A stretch of 64,000 nt of DNA, from the NCBI GenBank assembly GCA_944548615.1, contig OX155963.1:25057336-25121335 (forward strand), given 5' to 3'. Shown here piece by piece: positions 56,001-64,000 of the stretch (positions within the stretch are counted from its first letter, which is position 1; every line of letters begins with the position of its first letter). Made by a program: the position numbers and the translations under genes. This DNA comes from Micropterix aruncella. Its lineage: Eukaryota > Arthropoda > Insecta > Lepidoptera > Micropterigidae. Under the pieces are notes generated by a model that made no database searches, was not told the DNA's origin, and saw nothing but the letters and a program-made list of their open reading frames with translations.

Positions 56001-56737
56001 ATGTTGAAATATGCAGGAATCCAAACGACGAAGACCGCTATTACAACACCGTCGAACGTTGATAATTGCTTTTAGGTTAGTCAGGAATATACCAAATCCA
56101 GCAACTGAACCCTGGGGGACTCCACTGAGGATTTTATGCGGTTCAGAATGACATTCTCCAAGTCTCACTGTGAACGTCCTCCCAGTTAGAAAGTCTTCAT
56201 TCCACGCCAGTAGCTTTCCAAGGATTCCGAAGTGTTCCATCTTGTAAGCGTTTTATTGGTACAGAAAATCGGAATCGCCTACCGCAGGAATCGATTGATT
56301 TTGTCAACGTAACCCTGTTCAAAAATTGATTGGACAAGTTTCTCGAATCCAGCGGTTGATGTTATCCATGCGTATAATTCAACCCGGGCACACCGGCTCA
56401 AACCGCTCGTCTATGTATGGATTCTTGAATCTATTTATTTTTATTTTTATTTATTTAGGTACATAGGATTAGGTATACAGTTCATTCATAGGTCATGTAA
56501 TCATATAATAATTATATAAATTATTTAATAATTAATATAGGGAGGTTTAACACATCTTACATGACCTTTACTGCCAATAGCACATCTAACTAGGCGATAA
56601 TTTGGCCCGTCTCTAGATGTGCATATTTTTATGCAATTTTAAGAAATGAAGTGTTTTTTTTTTTAAATAAATTATTTGGACCCACCACCTGTATATATAC
56701 ATAAATATACCAATTTTATAAAAAATATAGCTATGTA

Positions 56738-56822
<85 letters not shown>

Positions 56823-59800
56823 GTTGTAATTTAATAAAATTTAATTAAGAAAAATAGATAAGTGATACTAAATAAATTGTCGTGTGTTGCAAAGAAGTTG
56901 ATCAGATTTTACATATCCCTTGTTAAGTAGCCATCTATTAAGGTTTGCTTTAAATATTTTTATGTTAGGATAATTTTTCATGTCTTCACTAAGGGAATTA
57001 TATAATTTTGGGGCTATGTAGAATATATGTCTCTGGGCAAATGTTGTCCTGACTGACGGAATTATATAATTGATACTCGCGGACATTCTTGTGTTCAGAT
57101 TGTTTTGAGTTCGGGCGTGGTCATCTCTAGATTTGTAGAATGCAAGAAGCGCTTGCTTAATGAATAACTGTTTAGCTGATAGTACATGGGATTGGGAAAA
57201 TAACAAGGCAGATGGATGACGTCGGTTTTTCCTGTGAATTACTCTCAATAATAATTTCTGCGCTTTTGTCAATCTATCCAGACTATCATTAGTAGTAGCG
57301 CCCCATGCCGCGACTCCGTAGGACAAAATACTCTGACACAAGGCCATGTATACCATTCTTATGGTTGTTTTGGACAGAATGTTGCGCAGCCGAAGAAATA
57401 CGTAAACCAGCTTTCTAATTCTCGAACTCAAATTTGCAATCTGATTTTCCCAACATAGCTTCTCATCTACCGTTATGCCTAAGTAGGAGACAGTTGCAGA
57501 TTTGCTTAATTTAGTACATACACATCTATTCTTATCCAAGCATTTGTCGGTATGAATGGCAAGTGTTTGGTTGAGAACCTGGCTGGGATTTCCCCGCAAG
57601 CTGAAAGTGATAAATTTTGATTTCGCAGCATTTAGCGTATTCCACTATATATGGTTGTCGATCCAAGTTTTAGCCAGTTCCAAGTTACTTTGAGCTTTGA
57701 AGAATGTATCATTCCAATTATTAGTCGCAGTAAGAAGGACAGTGTCGTCCGCGAAGGATACAATTCTACCATTAACAGGTAATTCGCACAATTCGTTGAT
57801 GTAGATTAAAAAGAGAATTGGACCCAAAACACTACCTTGAGGGACACCGAATGACACGTTAGTCGCTTCGCTTATTTGTCGACCAATTACTGTGCTCTGA
57901 GTCCTCCCGTCTAGGTAACTCCGAACCCATTTTAAGGCCACCCCATCGATTCCGTAGTCAGTTAGTTTTTTTTCGAGGATTACATAGGAAACTGTGTCAA
58001 AAGCCTTTGACAGGTCAAGGAAAGTGGCGATTACCTTTTTTCCTTTGTCTATGTTTTCCACTATATATTGTATGACAGCATTGATGGCCTCACTGGTTCC
58101 CCGACCCTGTCTAAAGCCATACTGATTATTAGATAGCAGCTTCTGTGTCTCTAGATATTGTGTTAGTCTATGTTTGAATATTTTTTCATACACTTTAGAA
58201 ACCACACTGAGGAGGGAGATAGGGCGATAATTTCCTATATCTTCTTTTTTACCACTTTTAAATATTGGTTTTATTATCGCTTTTTTCAGCCATGTTGGAA
58301 ATATACCAGTCAAGAAACTGAGGTTTATTAGATGAGCAAGGGGCTCGGATAATGTTTCTGCAGATTGTTTGATTATCTTTGCCTGGATCCCATCTTTTCC
58401 TGGAACACAGTCGTCTCTGATACTTTTTATAGTCTTTAAGACCTCTTCTTTATTCGTTTGCAATAATTCGAATTTTTCATTTAATTTCGGTTGCTTATGC
58501 ATTGATAAGGCTAGCTCCCTCTCAGACATACCCTTTTTATGCAGTATAGAGTTAGCTAGGTCTTGTCCTATACCAGTGAAGTAGTCATTAATGTAATTCA
58601 ATATATCGTTAGAGATATATTGAATTACTATGGGCGCATTCTAAAGCGGGCCTTGTGAACGTCTGTAGATCTGAAGCATCGGATATTCCGCAACGCAGCA
58701 AAGAGCTTATCGCACGAGGACTGATGAAAATTGACAGTGGTGTCTTTTACTTTCCTGGCCTACCAACCGACCAAGCAAAAAAGTATTGTGAATGCAAACT
58801 AAAAAAAAAAAAAACGAGATGAAGAGGAGGGGGGGCATAAGATACTCATCGGTTTTGAAGGGCTGTATAATAAAAACTATTACATACTTACATAAATAAG
58901 GTTTATATTTTTTGATTCAATAGACGATCTAGTTTTTTACCTCAAGTTTTAAAGATTACATCTCTCAGATGGCGGCCGTCAGCAGCGATGCACTCTTGAG
59001 GGCAGTTCTGGAAGTTTTCAAACGCTTGTCGGCACATTCAGATGGGTATAGCCATAACTTCCTCCCTGATTCTTTCCCTAAGTTCTTCCAGGGTGTGTCG
59101 ACGATGTTAAATTTGTTTTTCCTTTAGGTATCCCCAAAGAAATAAGTCACAAATGCTCAAATCTGGTGAGCGCGCAGGCTATTCCAAGTCACCCCTCTGA
59201 GAGATCATGCTCTCTGGGATATCATGCGCTCTGGGATTTTTTTTCTTAAAATTCGGGCTGTTGAAACCAGATGCCTTCCAGATTGTTTGCCTCACTCAAT
59301 TCCTCCAAATCAGGTTCAAAAAACTCTTCCAACATTGAAACATATTGCTTAGCAGTGACAGTGACGGTGCGTCTATTATCCTCAAAAAAGTAAGGGTCAA
59401 TGACCCCAAATTGGGATACTGCACACCATAGAGGGACTTTAGGGGAGTGGAGATGTCTCTCGTGAATTTGTTTTGGGTTTTCATCAGCCAATAGAGAAAA
59501 TTCTGTATATTAACAACTCCACAAAGGTGAAAGTGGGCCTCGTCACCACTAAAAAATGTGGGAATTTCTCGAAAAACGTTCGTACTGCAAACCCGCAATG
59601 CTCTCCCGTCCAAATCATGGCAGCAACTGATGCTATGAAAACTAGATGCTCCCACGAACACAACGAGACCCCTCCTAAGCTCCACCCACCACCGCAGGCC
59701 GAGCGCTGGCCGTTCAAAAGCGATGCGTATCTTATGGCCCACCTTGTATATTTCTATGTGCCTGTGTGTGTATTCCTCCACGATAGCATCCGAATGCTTC

Positions 59801-60704
59801 ATCCGATTGTACTGAAATTTGGGATGTAGGGATTATTTGGTCATGTCAAGAGTTGAAAAGATTGTAGTTGAAATCGGTCCACCGGTGGGCGCGCTAGTTA
59901 TACTTCAATCTCGAAATGTTGTACTTGAAATTTGTAACATAGGTGCCTCGTTGGACCAAAATCATCTTGTGAAATTTTGTTTGGAATATCTCATATACAA
60001 GTGAACAAATAATATTTAAAATCCGCCATACATTTAAATATTTAGAAAGCCATTAAAAGCGGCGACGCTTGCGATGCGTAGATCATTCGAATTCGAAGGC
60101 TCACGGCGATCCACTTTTGCAATTTGATTTTTTAATTGAATGACGCCGGTTTGAAATTCAAATTTTCATCGTTTTCGCCAACTGCCATTGACTTTATGCA
60201 ACGAATATTCAGATGAAATAAGTCCCTGGCTACTTGCCGGAAGTCTCGGGTGACACGACCGTTTTTTTATTTAGGTTTAAGGGGACGGATGCATCGTGGG
60301 TCAACGACGATGAGCCGCCGCCGCAGTTCCTGGATTACTCGGACGACGAGGCGGAGCGAGAGGCGCGCAAGGAGCGGCGGAAGAAGCCGCGCACGGACGG
60401 GCGCGGGGCGGGCCGCGGGGCCGGCCCGTTCGGCCGCGGGACGGGCCGAGGCCTCTTCTCGCACGCGCCCCGCCCACTCTTCCCCGAATCGGGCCGCGCA
60501 ATGGGCGCGATTCGGGGGCGATTCCGGCCCGATTCCTTCTCGCACGCACCGAGCCCGTTCTCGCCCGACTCGTTCTCGGGCCGCGGAACGGGCGTAGGAT
60601 TCTCGCGGGACTTCGCGCCGGGCCGCGGCTCGTCTTTGCCGCGTTCGGGCCGCGTCTGGGGACGCTCGCCGTCGTTCCCGCCGCGCCCGTTCTCGCCGTC
60701 GTGA
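49593..60704 (+). CDS. NAF1: NAF1, H/ACA ribonucleoprotein assembly factor (five exons)
   Basis: NAF1 is a nuclear factor that binds dyskerin during assembly of H/ACA snoRNPs and telomerase RNP and is later replaced by Gar1. Joining 49593-50065, 52276-52454, 53443-53549, 55628-55764 and 60275-60704 gives 1326 nt, 441 aa, with GT-AG introns and consistent phases (2, 1, 0, 2). The N-terminus is acidic and Ser-rich. Exons 2-4 form the Gar1-like beta-barrel core (DIDDLPPIEDL, CTEIGKI, VVVQSL, DTVLFLEKGARVLGQIFDVFG, YYCVRFNS, GMSVYCAPKT, YIFVSEL). Exon 5 has KGTDASWVNDDEPPPQFLDYSDDE and a basic Gly/Arg/Pro/Phe-rich tail. No stop or missing core block is seen, so the gene looks functional. The introns are full of transposon debris. 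Confidence 0.93.
50341..50747. mobile_element. Merlin-like MITE copy 2 (NAF1 intron 1)
   Basis: 407-bp relative of the element at 40771-41186, same orientation. Ends GGTATTATTGCAGTATAGG / inverted GGAATTATTGCAGTATATA, flanked by perfect 8-bp duplications ATCATTCA (50333-50340, 50748-50755). Confidence 0.85.
51123..51436. mobile_element. hAT-type MITE, 314 bp (NAF1 intron 1)
   Basis: Ends CAGTGTTTCCCAATTAGT and, inverted, CAGTGATTCCCAATTAGT. Flanks ctctagga (51115-51122) and atctagga (51437-51444) form an 8-bp duplication with one mismatch. The interior repeats a 'ggtacgcga' motif and has no open frame. Confidence 0.85.
51899..51997. repeat. Small palindromic element (NAF1 intron 1)
   Basis: Arms of about 25 bp (tattatttctagatgttgta and its near-complement at 51973-51997) flank a centre that is itself palindromic (CGTCAAATTGACG at 51941-51953). 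A foldback MITE is likely. Confidence 0.6.
52276..52454 (+). CDS. NAF1: NAF1 exon 2
   Basis: Follows acceptor TTGTAG and ends before donor GTTAGT. The split Ser codon joins exon 1 and leads into WDEDEG, then VAVKAKGEFDIDDLPP and ISVAEQQCTEIGK, the start of the conserved core. Ends phase 1. Confidence 0.88.
52622..53110 (+). mobile_element. Deleted pogo/Tigger-like element (NAF1 intron 2)
   Basis: Begins after TA with CAGTAGAACTTCAATTATCC, the characteristic Tigger/pogo end. A plus-strand open stretch, 52748-52948, encodes the end of a DDE transposase (FLLPNVTSLLQPMDQSVI, METMKRHYRRQ-like). The right end carries 'aattatccg' and 'ttatccgaatta' words but the exact boundary is unclear. Most of the transposase is gone. 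Confidence 0.72.
53443..53549 (+). CDS. NAF1: NAF1 exon 3
   Basis: Follows acceptor TTTTTCAG, ends before GTATGT. Encodes VVVQSLPNLPSLNIDTV and LFLEKGARVLGQIFDVFGQ, central strands of the Gar1-like core. Ends in phase 0. Confidence 0.9.
53571..53800. repeat. Two tandem units of about 120 bp (NAF1 intron 3)
   Basis: 'gaacggctag.tgtaaaa' begins at about 53571 and again at about 53691. Both copies run through 'aaaagctc.cggt.tgtagat' to 'catcaaaagaga'. A short extra 'gtcatcaaaagagaaaaa' repeat follows. Confidence 0.75.
53813..53945 (+). repeat. G-rich tract on the coding strand (NAF1 intron 3)
   Basis: About 130 bp with many runs of three to ten G on the sense strand and very few C. It has strong potential for G-quadruplexes in the pre-mRNA or the displaced strand. 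The 78-codon frame over it is Gly-only low complexity and not a gene. Confidence 0.8.
53946..55150. other. Rest of NAF1 intron 3, noncoding
   Basis: No gene seen. 54555-54690 ('cccaacaaaaaagaa.tgt', 'tttccgtttctttattcca', 'tttagaggtgtgtg') is a diverged copy of 42935-43080, a dispersed repeat of unknown type. Confidence 0.5.
55154..55460 (-). pseudogene. Mariner transposase fragment (NAF1 intron 3)
   Basis: Minus-strand reading contains GVVHYSFLESGSTVNANMYC and then KKLMTKQPSLVN, matching the mariner core between the first and second catalytic Asp. The continuation is degenerate (a DNS-like remnant). No inverted ends were found. Confidence 0.7.
55628..55764 (+). CDS. NAF1: NAF1 exon 4
   Basis: Follows acceptor TTCATAG, ends before GTGAGT in phase 2. 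Encodes VTEPYYCVRFNSSDH, GMSVYCAPKTDHTKYIF and VSELMK, the most conserved NAF1 block. Confidence 0.92.
55932..56400 (-). pseudogene. CR1/Jockey-type reverse transcriptase fragment (NAF1 intron 4)
   Basis: Minus-strand reading has FLTGRTFTVRLGE followed by LSGVPQGSVAG, the motif before the catalytic YxDD of LINE reverse transcriptases, with the expected Leu-Gly replaced by Ala-Gly. The sequence is short and degenerates after it. Confidence 0.7.
56743..56817. repeat. (TA)n microsatellite
   Basis: About 37 uninterrupted TA units. Length is likely polymorphic and prone to assembly error. Confidence 0.95.
56868..58601 (-). pseudogene. LINE reverse transcriptase with one nonsense codon
   Basis: The minus-strand frame runs 58601-57645, meets a single in-frame TAG (57645-57647), and continues in the same frame to the natural-looking end at 56868 (578 codons in all). 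Motifs in order: GKDGIQAKIIKQ, KPIFKSGKKEDIGNYRPISL, GFRQGRGTSEA, FLDLSKAFDTV, FGVPQGSVLGPILFLIYINE, SFADDTVLL (catalytic pair), then GITVDEKLCW, the thumb and the C-terminal part with YNSLSEDMKN. This fits a Jockey/CR1-like element. There is no endonuclease, because the copy is 5'-truncated. Apart from one stop it is well preserved, so the insertion is fairly young. Confidence 0.88.
58596..58625. other. Perfect hairpin at the LINE 5' junction
   Basis: ATTCAATATATC (58596-58607), 6-nt loop, exact complement (58614-58625). It straddles the point where LINE homology ends. Confidence 0.7.
58646..58822 (+). CDS. Unassigned C-terminal open frame, 58 codons (fragment)
   Basis: Immediately next to the LINE 5' end, a plus-strand frame reads AGLVNVCRSEASDI, then SKELIARGLMKIDSGVFYFP and a Lys-rich end at TGA 58820-58822 after an A run. 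The composition looks protein-coding and unlike random AT-rich DNA. I do not recognise the family. It may be part of another transposon or a processed gene fragment. It is not part of NAF1. Confidence 0.3.
   Translation, partial: AGLVNVCRSEASDIPQRSKELIARGLMKIDSGVFYFPGLPTDQAKKYCECKLKKKKTR
58940..59810 (-). pseudogene. Tc1/mariner-type transposase relic (NAF1 intron 4)
   Basis: Minus-strand readings in several frames reproduce the catalytic half of a DUF4817-class transposase: FSGDEAHFHLCG (first catalytic Asp), VPLWCAVSQFGVIDPYFFE, RTVTVTAKQYVSMLEEFF, GIWFQQPEF near the second Asp site, and near 58960-59105 the C-terminal end (LEELRERI, GRHLRDVIFK). Several frame breaks are present. It belongs to the same class as the deleted element at 41930-42744, which retains the opposite half. 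Confidence 0.75.
59811..60274. other. Last part of NAF1 intron 4
   Basis: 59811-59960 is the dispersed repeat also seen at 31640-31780. No coding signal until the acceptor TTTATTTAG at 60266-60274. Confidence 0.55.
60275..60704 (+). CDS. NAF1: NAF1 exon 5
   Basis: Completes a Lys codon from exon 4, then FKGTDASWVNDDEPPPQFL and the acidic DYSDDEAERE, followed by a tail of Gly, Arg, Pro, Ser and Phe with RGAGRG and GRGTGRG motifs. Stop TGA 60702-60704. The exon is far more GC-rich than everything around it. Confidence 0.9.
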
Positions 60705-62076
60705 GTCAGAACTGCGCCGACCGGGCGGAGTCCCCGCTCCCGTTCCGACTCTCGGAATCGTATAATTTAAATTGCCACAGGGCAACAAATTTTATTCCGT
60801 CTTTTGTTCCTATATTTTTAAACTGAAAATATAATAATAAGGCCAACGTTATACCGTTTCGCACGATGTTCCATTTCGCAACTCCGGAAAGAATGATGCC
60901 GATCAAATTCCTTCGTACGGCTAACAAATAGAAAAATATCGCTGTAAAATTCGCTTTGCTAGTTTTAGATTTATAAATTATGAAATATTATCTCAGTATT
61001 AAATTGAGCATTTAAGGTTTCGCATTCGAGAATACCAGGGTCTGTTTTTCGTTCAAAAGACAATACTTCGCCTACGTTTAGATTTACCGTAAGTTTGTTC
61101 GTTCGGAGTGTAAAAAACGGTGCTTTGTTATATATAGAATGATGCCCTCTGAGGGATTTGCGATGCGTTAATATTTCGGCCGATTTCATTATTGGCGTTG
61201 TTTTTGTTTTATGTTATAAGTAGCATTGTTTTTAATTGTAAATATTTTTATAAAAAATTTTTTGCATCTCACTGGCACATGAATAAATACTGTACTTTTG
61301 TGAATAATTTTATTAAAGAATGTATAAACTTTTGTATTGCATTTCATTATCTGATAATATTATTAATAAAGATAAATGCATTACGATTTTTTGTTTATTT
61401 TGGTAATGGGGATGTGTGGAAAACTCTGTAATGGCCGCCAGCAAAACTTTCTGAAATTGAATGGCAGTAGTAAGTCAAACGGCACTAAAAATAATAGATC
61501 ATAATTGTTAATAATCACGACCAGGAAGGGCTAGGGCTGCTACCTGCTCTATTGGGACGCAGTCGTCCTATTACATTTGTTCATCGTACTCGCACATGCT
61601 CCATTGTAATGCAGCATCAATACACCATTTTTAAGTGCTTGGAACACAGATGGTTTTAATTGTATTTGATCAACAAGGTAGGACGAGAGGACGAGTAAAG
61701 TATTTATATAAAATTTAAGTATTGAACATAACAACAAAATAAGACTGATTTTATTAAATATCTTTATATTTGATACATTGATGCAATGCATCTTTCATTA
61801 TCTGACATTTGATTGAAACCTCAAATAATTATATAAAATTTAACGCCCTCTATACTCATTTGTATGTACTCTTTCGAACTATCTTTTTACATTAGTATCA
61901 TTTCTGGTCGCTTGTTGTAATTTAGTGTTTATATAGTGTAAACAAAATTGATGAGAGCGATTTGACCCCCTTCCCATGTATTAAGCGATTTGAGCCCCTT
62001 CCCATGTATTGAGCGATTTTTGCCCGTAATCAACCATTATCCTGAAGGTCTAAGCTATTCAAAAATATATATTTCA
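60705..62076. other. 3' flank of NAF1, no gene
   Basis: AT-rich. No perfect AATAAA follows closely; 'aatataataataagg' near 60826 could serve for polyadenylation. 61526-61660 is a diverged copy of the repeat at 39925-40060. A 28-bp unit ('gcgatttga.ccccttcccatg') is repeated at about 61960-62015. Confidence 0.5.
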
Positions 62077-62081
62077 TTGAG

Positions 62082-62551
62082 TGGTAGCGCGAGGATTTGG
62101 TTTGGGAATAAAAAAGGGTAGTGAACTGTATTTTGCGGTATTTTGAAATAGAAAAGTTTGGAAAAATGGGATCTCGTTTACCTTATTAAATGTTCGTTGG
62201 CAGGTCAATCAGCTTCTCGAAGTCACTCTTCACAGCGCGGCGATAATTTAATTATTGTCAAATATATATATTTCACGAGCACTATTTTAGTATGCGGGTT
62301 TTACAAGGCGAGTTACAGCGGGTGTGTGCGGCGACGGACGTCTCATGGCGGTATCGAAGCAAACGCTCGTGATAGACTGACTCGCCGGCGATGTTCCTCT
62401 TCTTCTTTCCTTCAGTTAACGAGAGGGGATAGGAAAAGGAGATAGCACTATCGGAATGAGAATTTAAAACCAATTCAGTAAATTCGCAGGCATTTTTATA
62501 TCGATACACCAGCCGTTTTACTAAATGCGATATTTAAATCAGGCGTATCCA
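62082..62551 (-). mobile_element. Solo LTR of the BEL/Pao family
   Basis: A 470-bp diverged, inverted copy of the array's LTR, starting TGGTAGCGCG (complement of CGCGCTACCA) and ending GCGTATCCA. Perfect 5-bp duplications TTGAG flank it (62077-62081, 62552-62556). It has the 18-bp segment that LTR 1 lacks. It fixes the LTR boundaries and the 5-bp target duplication of the family. It arose by LTR-LTR recombination after an older insertion. Confidence 0.92.
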
Positions 62552-62556
62552 TTGAG

Positions 62557-63600
62557 GTACCCGATTTTCCGTTAGCTTCTGGAATCATTTGTAGTACTTT
62601 ACTTGTAATAATTACTGTACATAATCTTTTTCAAAAATCATCTTGAAATTGGTAAATTAGATTTTAGTACATTTGTTATTTTTTTAAAGCAATTCTTCAG
62701 TTTTCTACTATTTCCAGATCTTTGTAATTGTTTTCATTTGAAGTAATACACATTAAAGGTTGTAAAAACTTTTATTTTAAAATATTTAAATGAGTTTAAT
62801 TGAAATTAGGATTCGTTTTCTACATAATTTGGGTGAAAAACCAAATTTACCAAAAAAAACTAATTTGAAAAACTATGTTTTAACCCTTAGAAAGCTAGCT
62901 ATGGGAATGAAATTCACGACGGCATGTTTTCAATCCTCGAAAATTTCTTTGTAGGGGGAGTTGGTGCTTGCATACTAATGTATAATAGTGGCTTATTCAA
63001 TGAAGATCACTTTTTTCACATATAATTGCATAAATACGGAGATTGGCCGCCTGCGAGTTGTCGCAACGGAAAACCACCGATCGGTGGTATTAACATTCCA
63101 GCGGTTGATCGGTTCATAATTCACCAGTCTATTACCCCCTCCAGACTTTCTATCGACCCTCCAATCACCCACTATAGTCTATGGCTGTGCCTAATGGAAT
63201 AGGCACCAACGTGCCATTGAACGAGAGGAAATGACAGTAAACATCCCATCTCCTTGAAATCTGATAATTTTATATAAATTCTTTATAAAATGGTAATTTC
63301 GACTGCCAGGTGTGGAAATCACCATTTTTTCGTTTGTAACAGCATTATGGTTGGAAAAAGTGCCAGCCATCTGGTGACACTGATGAACAGTTGCCTCCTA
63401 GCGGGACAAAATGGCAGTGTACATCTATTTGAAAAAGAATTGTCATGGTCGCTGTCAATTTTTTTACTTTGTCTCAACTAACTAACCCAACTTTAAATGA
63501 AGCCTTTGACGACAGTTCCAATGATACTTCTTCCCGTTTAGTACAAGGGAAGATCCTAGGTTCTAATATCAGACCTTTCAATTAATGAAAGTAGGTGGCT
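62557..63600. other. Repeat-rich noncoding DNA
   Basis: 62600-62830 is a diverged copy of 42815-42900 plus 43540-43640 ('taaattagattttagtacattt', 'gaagtaatacac'). 'tctatcgaccctccaatcaccca' at about 63150 recurs at about 43775. No gene seen. Confidence 0.5.
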
Positions 63601-63639
63601 GCAATCCCAATACTTCCATCCTGCGTAGAATAGCTCAGA

Positions 63640-64000
63640 AATTGGTATACAGACGTTCGCTGATTCCTTGCTGATGGTATTAAATTATTCACTAATCGTA
63701 TTGGCTACCACCGCTCCAAATACATCAATCTGAAGCATGCGCAGAGAAAGAGGGTAGTTTTTTCAAAACTTGGTAGATACAATGACAGACCTACGAGCTA
63801 GTATATCATCAAGCATGAGTCTTTAAGCAGACAATACGAAGATATAATAATATGCAAATCTACTACTCCATAGCTGCAGGTTACAGAATGACCTCAATAA
63901 ACTCAGCGCTTGGACATCGGGATGGCTCCTGACTATTAATGCTGAAAAATGTGTTGTTCTTCATCTCGGTAAAATGAACCCTAAGCAGCCGTACTTTCTG
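63640..64000 (+). pseudogene. LINE reverse transcriptase fragment, runs off the window
   Basis: A reading with LADGIKLF (a mutated YADDIKLF-type catalytic motif) near 63668 and, after an interruption, LQNDLNKLSAWTSGWLLTIN with KCVVLHLGK near 63880-63975, matches the palm-to-thumb region of CR1/Jockey reverse transcriptases. Frames are broken. Confidence 0.65.

Larger units (their letters stand above)
56430..58615 (-). mobile_element. 5'-truncated LINE (NAF1 intron 4)
   Basis: A minus-strand non-LTR element. The 3' end is probably the (aaata)-type tail at about 56433-56458. Its 3' noncoding part contains the TA microsatellite at 56743-56817. The 5' side is cut at about 58615, before the catalytic part of the polyprotein begins, so the endonuclease and first ORF are missing. 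It lies antisense to NAF1. Confidence 0.75.

Noticed and set aside
60250..60788. Arg-rich frames overlapping NAF1 exon 5
   Set aside because: Shadow frames of a GC-rich Gly/Arg exon; the exon's splice phase and NAF1 motifs fix the real frame.
1..64000. CRISPR array, bacterial operons or tRNA/rRNA genes
   Set aside because: The periodic structure in the window is a 5.7-kb retrotransposon array, not short spacer-repeat units. I recognised no tRNA or rRNA gene by eye, although a dedicated scan was not possible.

Overview
This is eukaryotic nuclear DNA, almost certainly from an insect. It is AT-rich, has GT-AG introns, carries one short TTAGG tract, and is dense in animal transposon families: BEL/Pao, hAT, Tc1/mariner, pogo/Tigger-like, Merlin-like and Harbinger-like DNA elements, plus Jockey/CR1/RTE-type LINEs. 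The insect order cannot be decided from the sequence. Most of the window is transposon-derived. Only two loci look like host genes.

Layout. 1-4470: LINE and DNA-transposon relics (an RNase H fragment, a broken gene of a multicopy 'GCDTTSAF'/Cys-rich-tail family, a foldback). 4471-27911: a head-to-tail array of one BEL/Pao retrotransposon, five LTRs alternating with four nearly identical internal regions (period 5740-5743 bp). All four units carry the same frame break between RNase H and integrase and the same truncated integrase, so this defective unit was probably amplified in place. 27912-33360: dispersed repeats and a broken 'IGQL'-type transposon-linked gene. 33368-36318: a structurally complete hAT transposon with perfect 8-bp target duplication, inverted ends and an intron-containing transposase of 638 aa. 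It sits inside one half of a diverged segmental duplication (about 32.0-37.2 kb versus 43.8-46.5 kb). The duplication carries a truncated RING-finger gene on the left and the intact 577-aa RING gene on the right. 37.2-43.6 kb: MITEs and relics. 47.1-49.2 kb: a cluster of Harbinger-like ends separating the RING gene from NAF1.

49593-60704: NAF1, the H/ACA snoRNP assembly factor, reconstructed as five exons whose splice phases all agree (441 aa). Its four introns are filled with transposon fragments (Merlin-like and hAT MITEs, a foldback, a Tigger relic, mariner, two LINEs, a Tc1/mariner relic) and a strongly G-rich tract. 60705-64000: mostly featureless repeats, a solo LTR of the same BEL/Pao family with a perfect 5-bp target duplication (which confirms the LTR boundaries of the array), and the start of another LINE fragment running off the end.

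The two host genes lie head to head: the RING gene, with SUMO-interacting-like motifs, on the minus strand and NAF1 on the plus strand. The remaining coding capacity belongs to mobile elements, of which only the hAT element looks able to move by itself.
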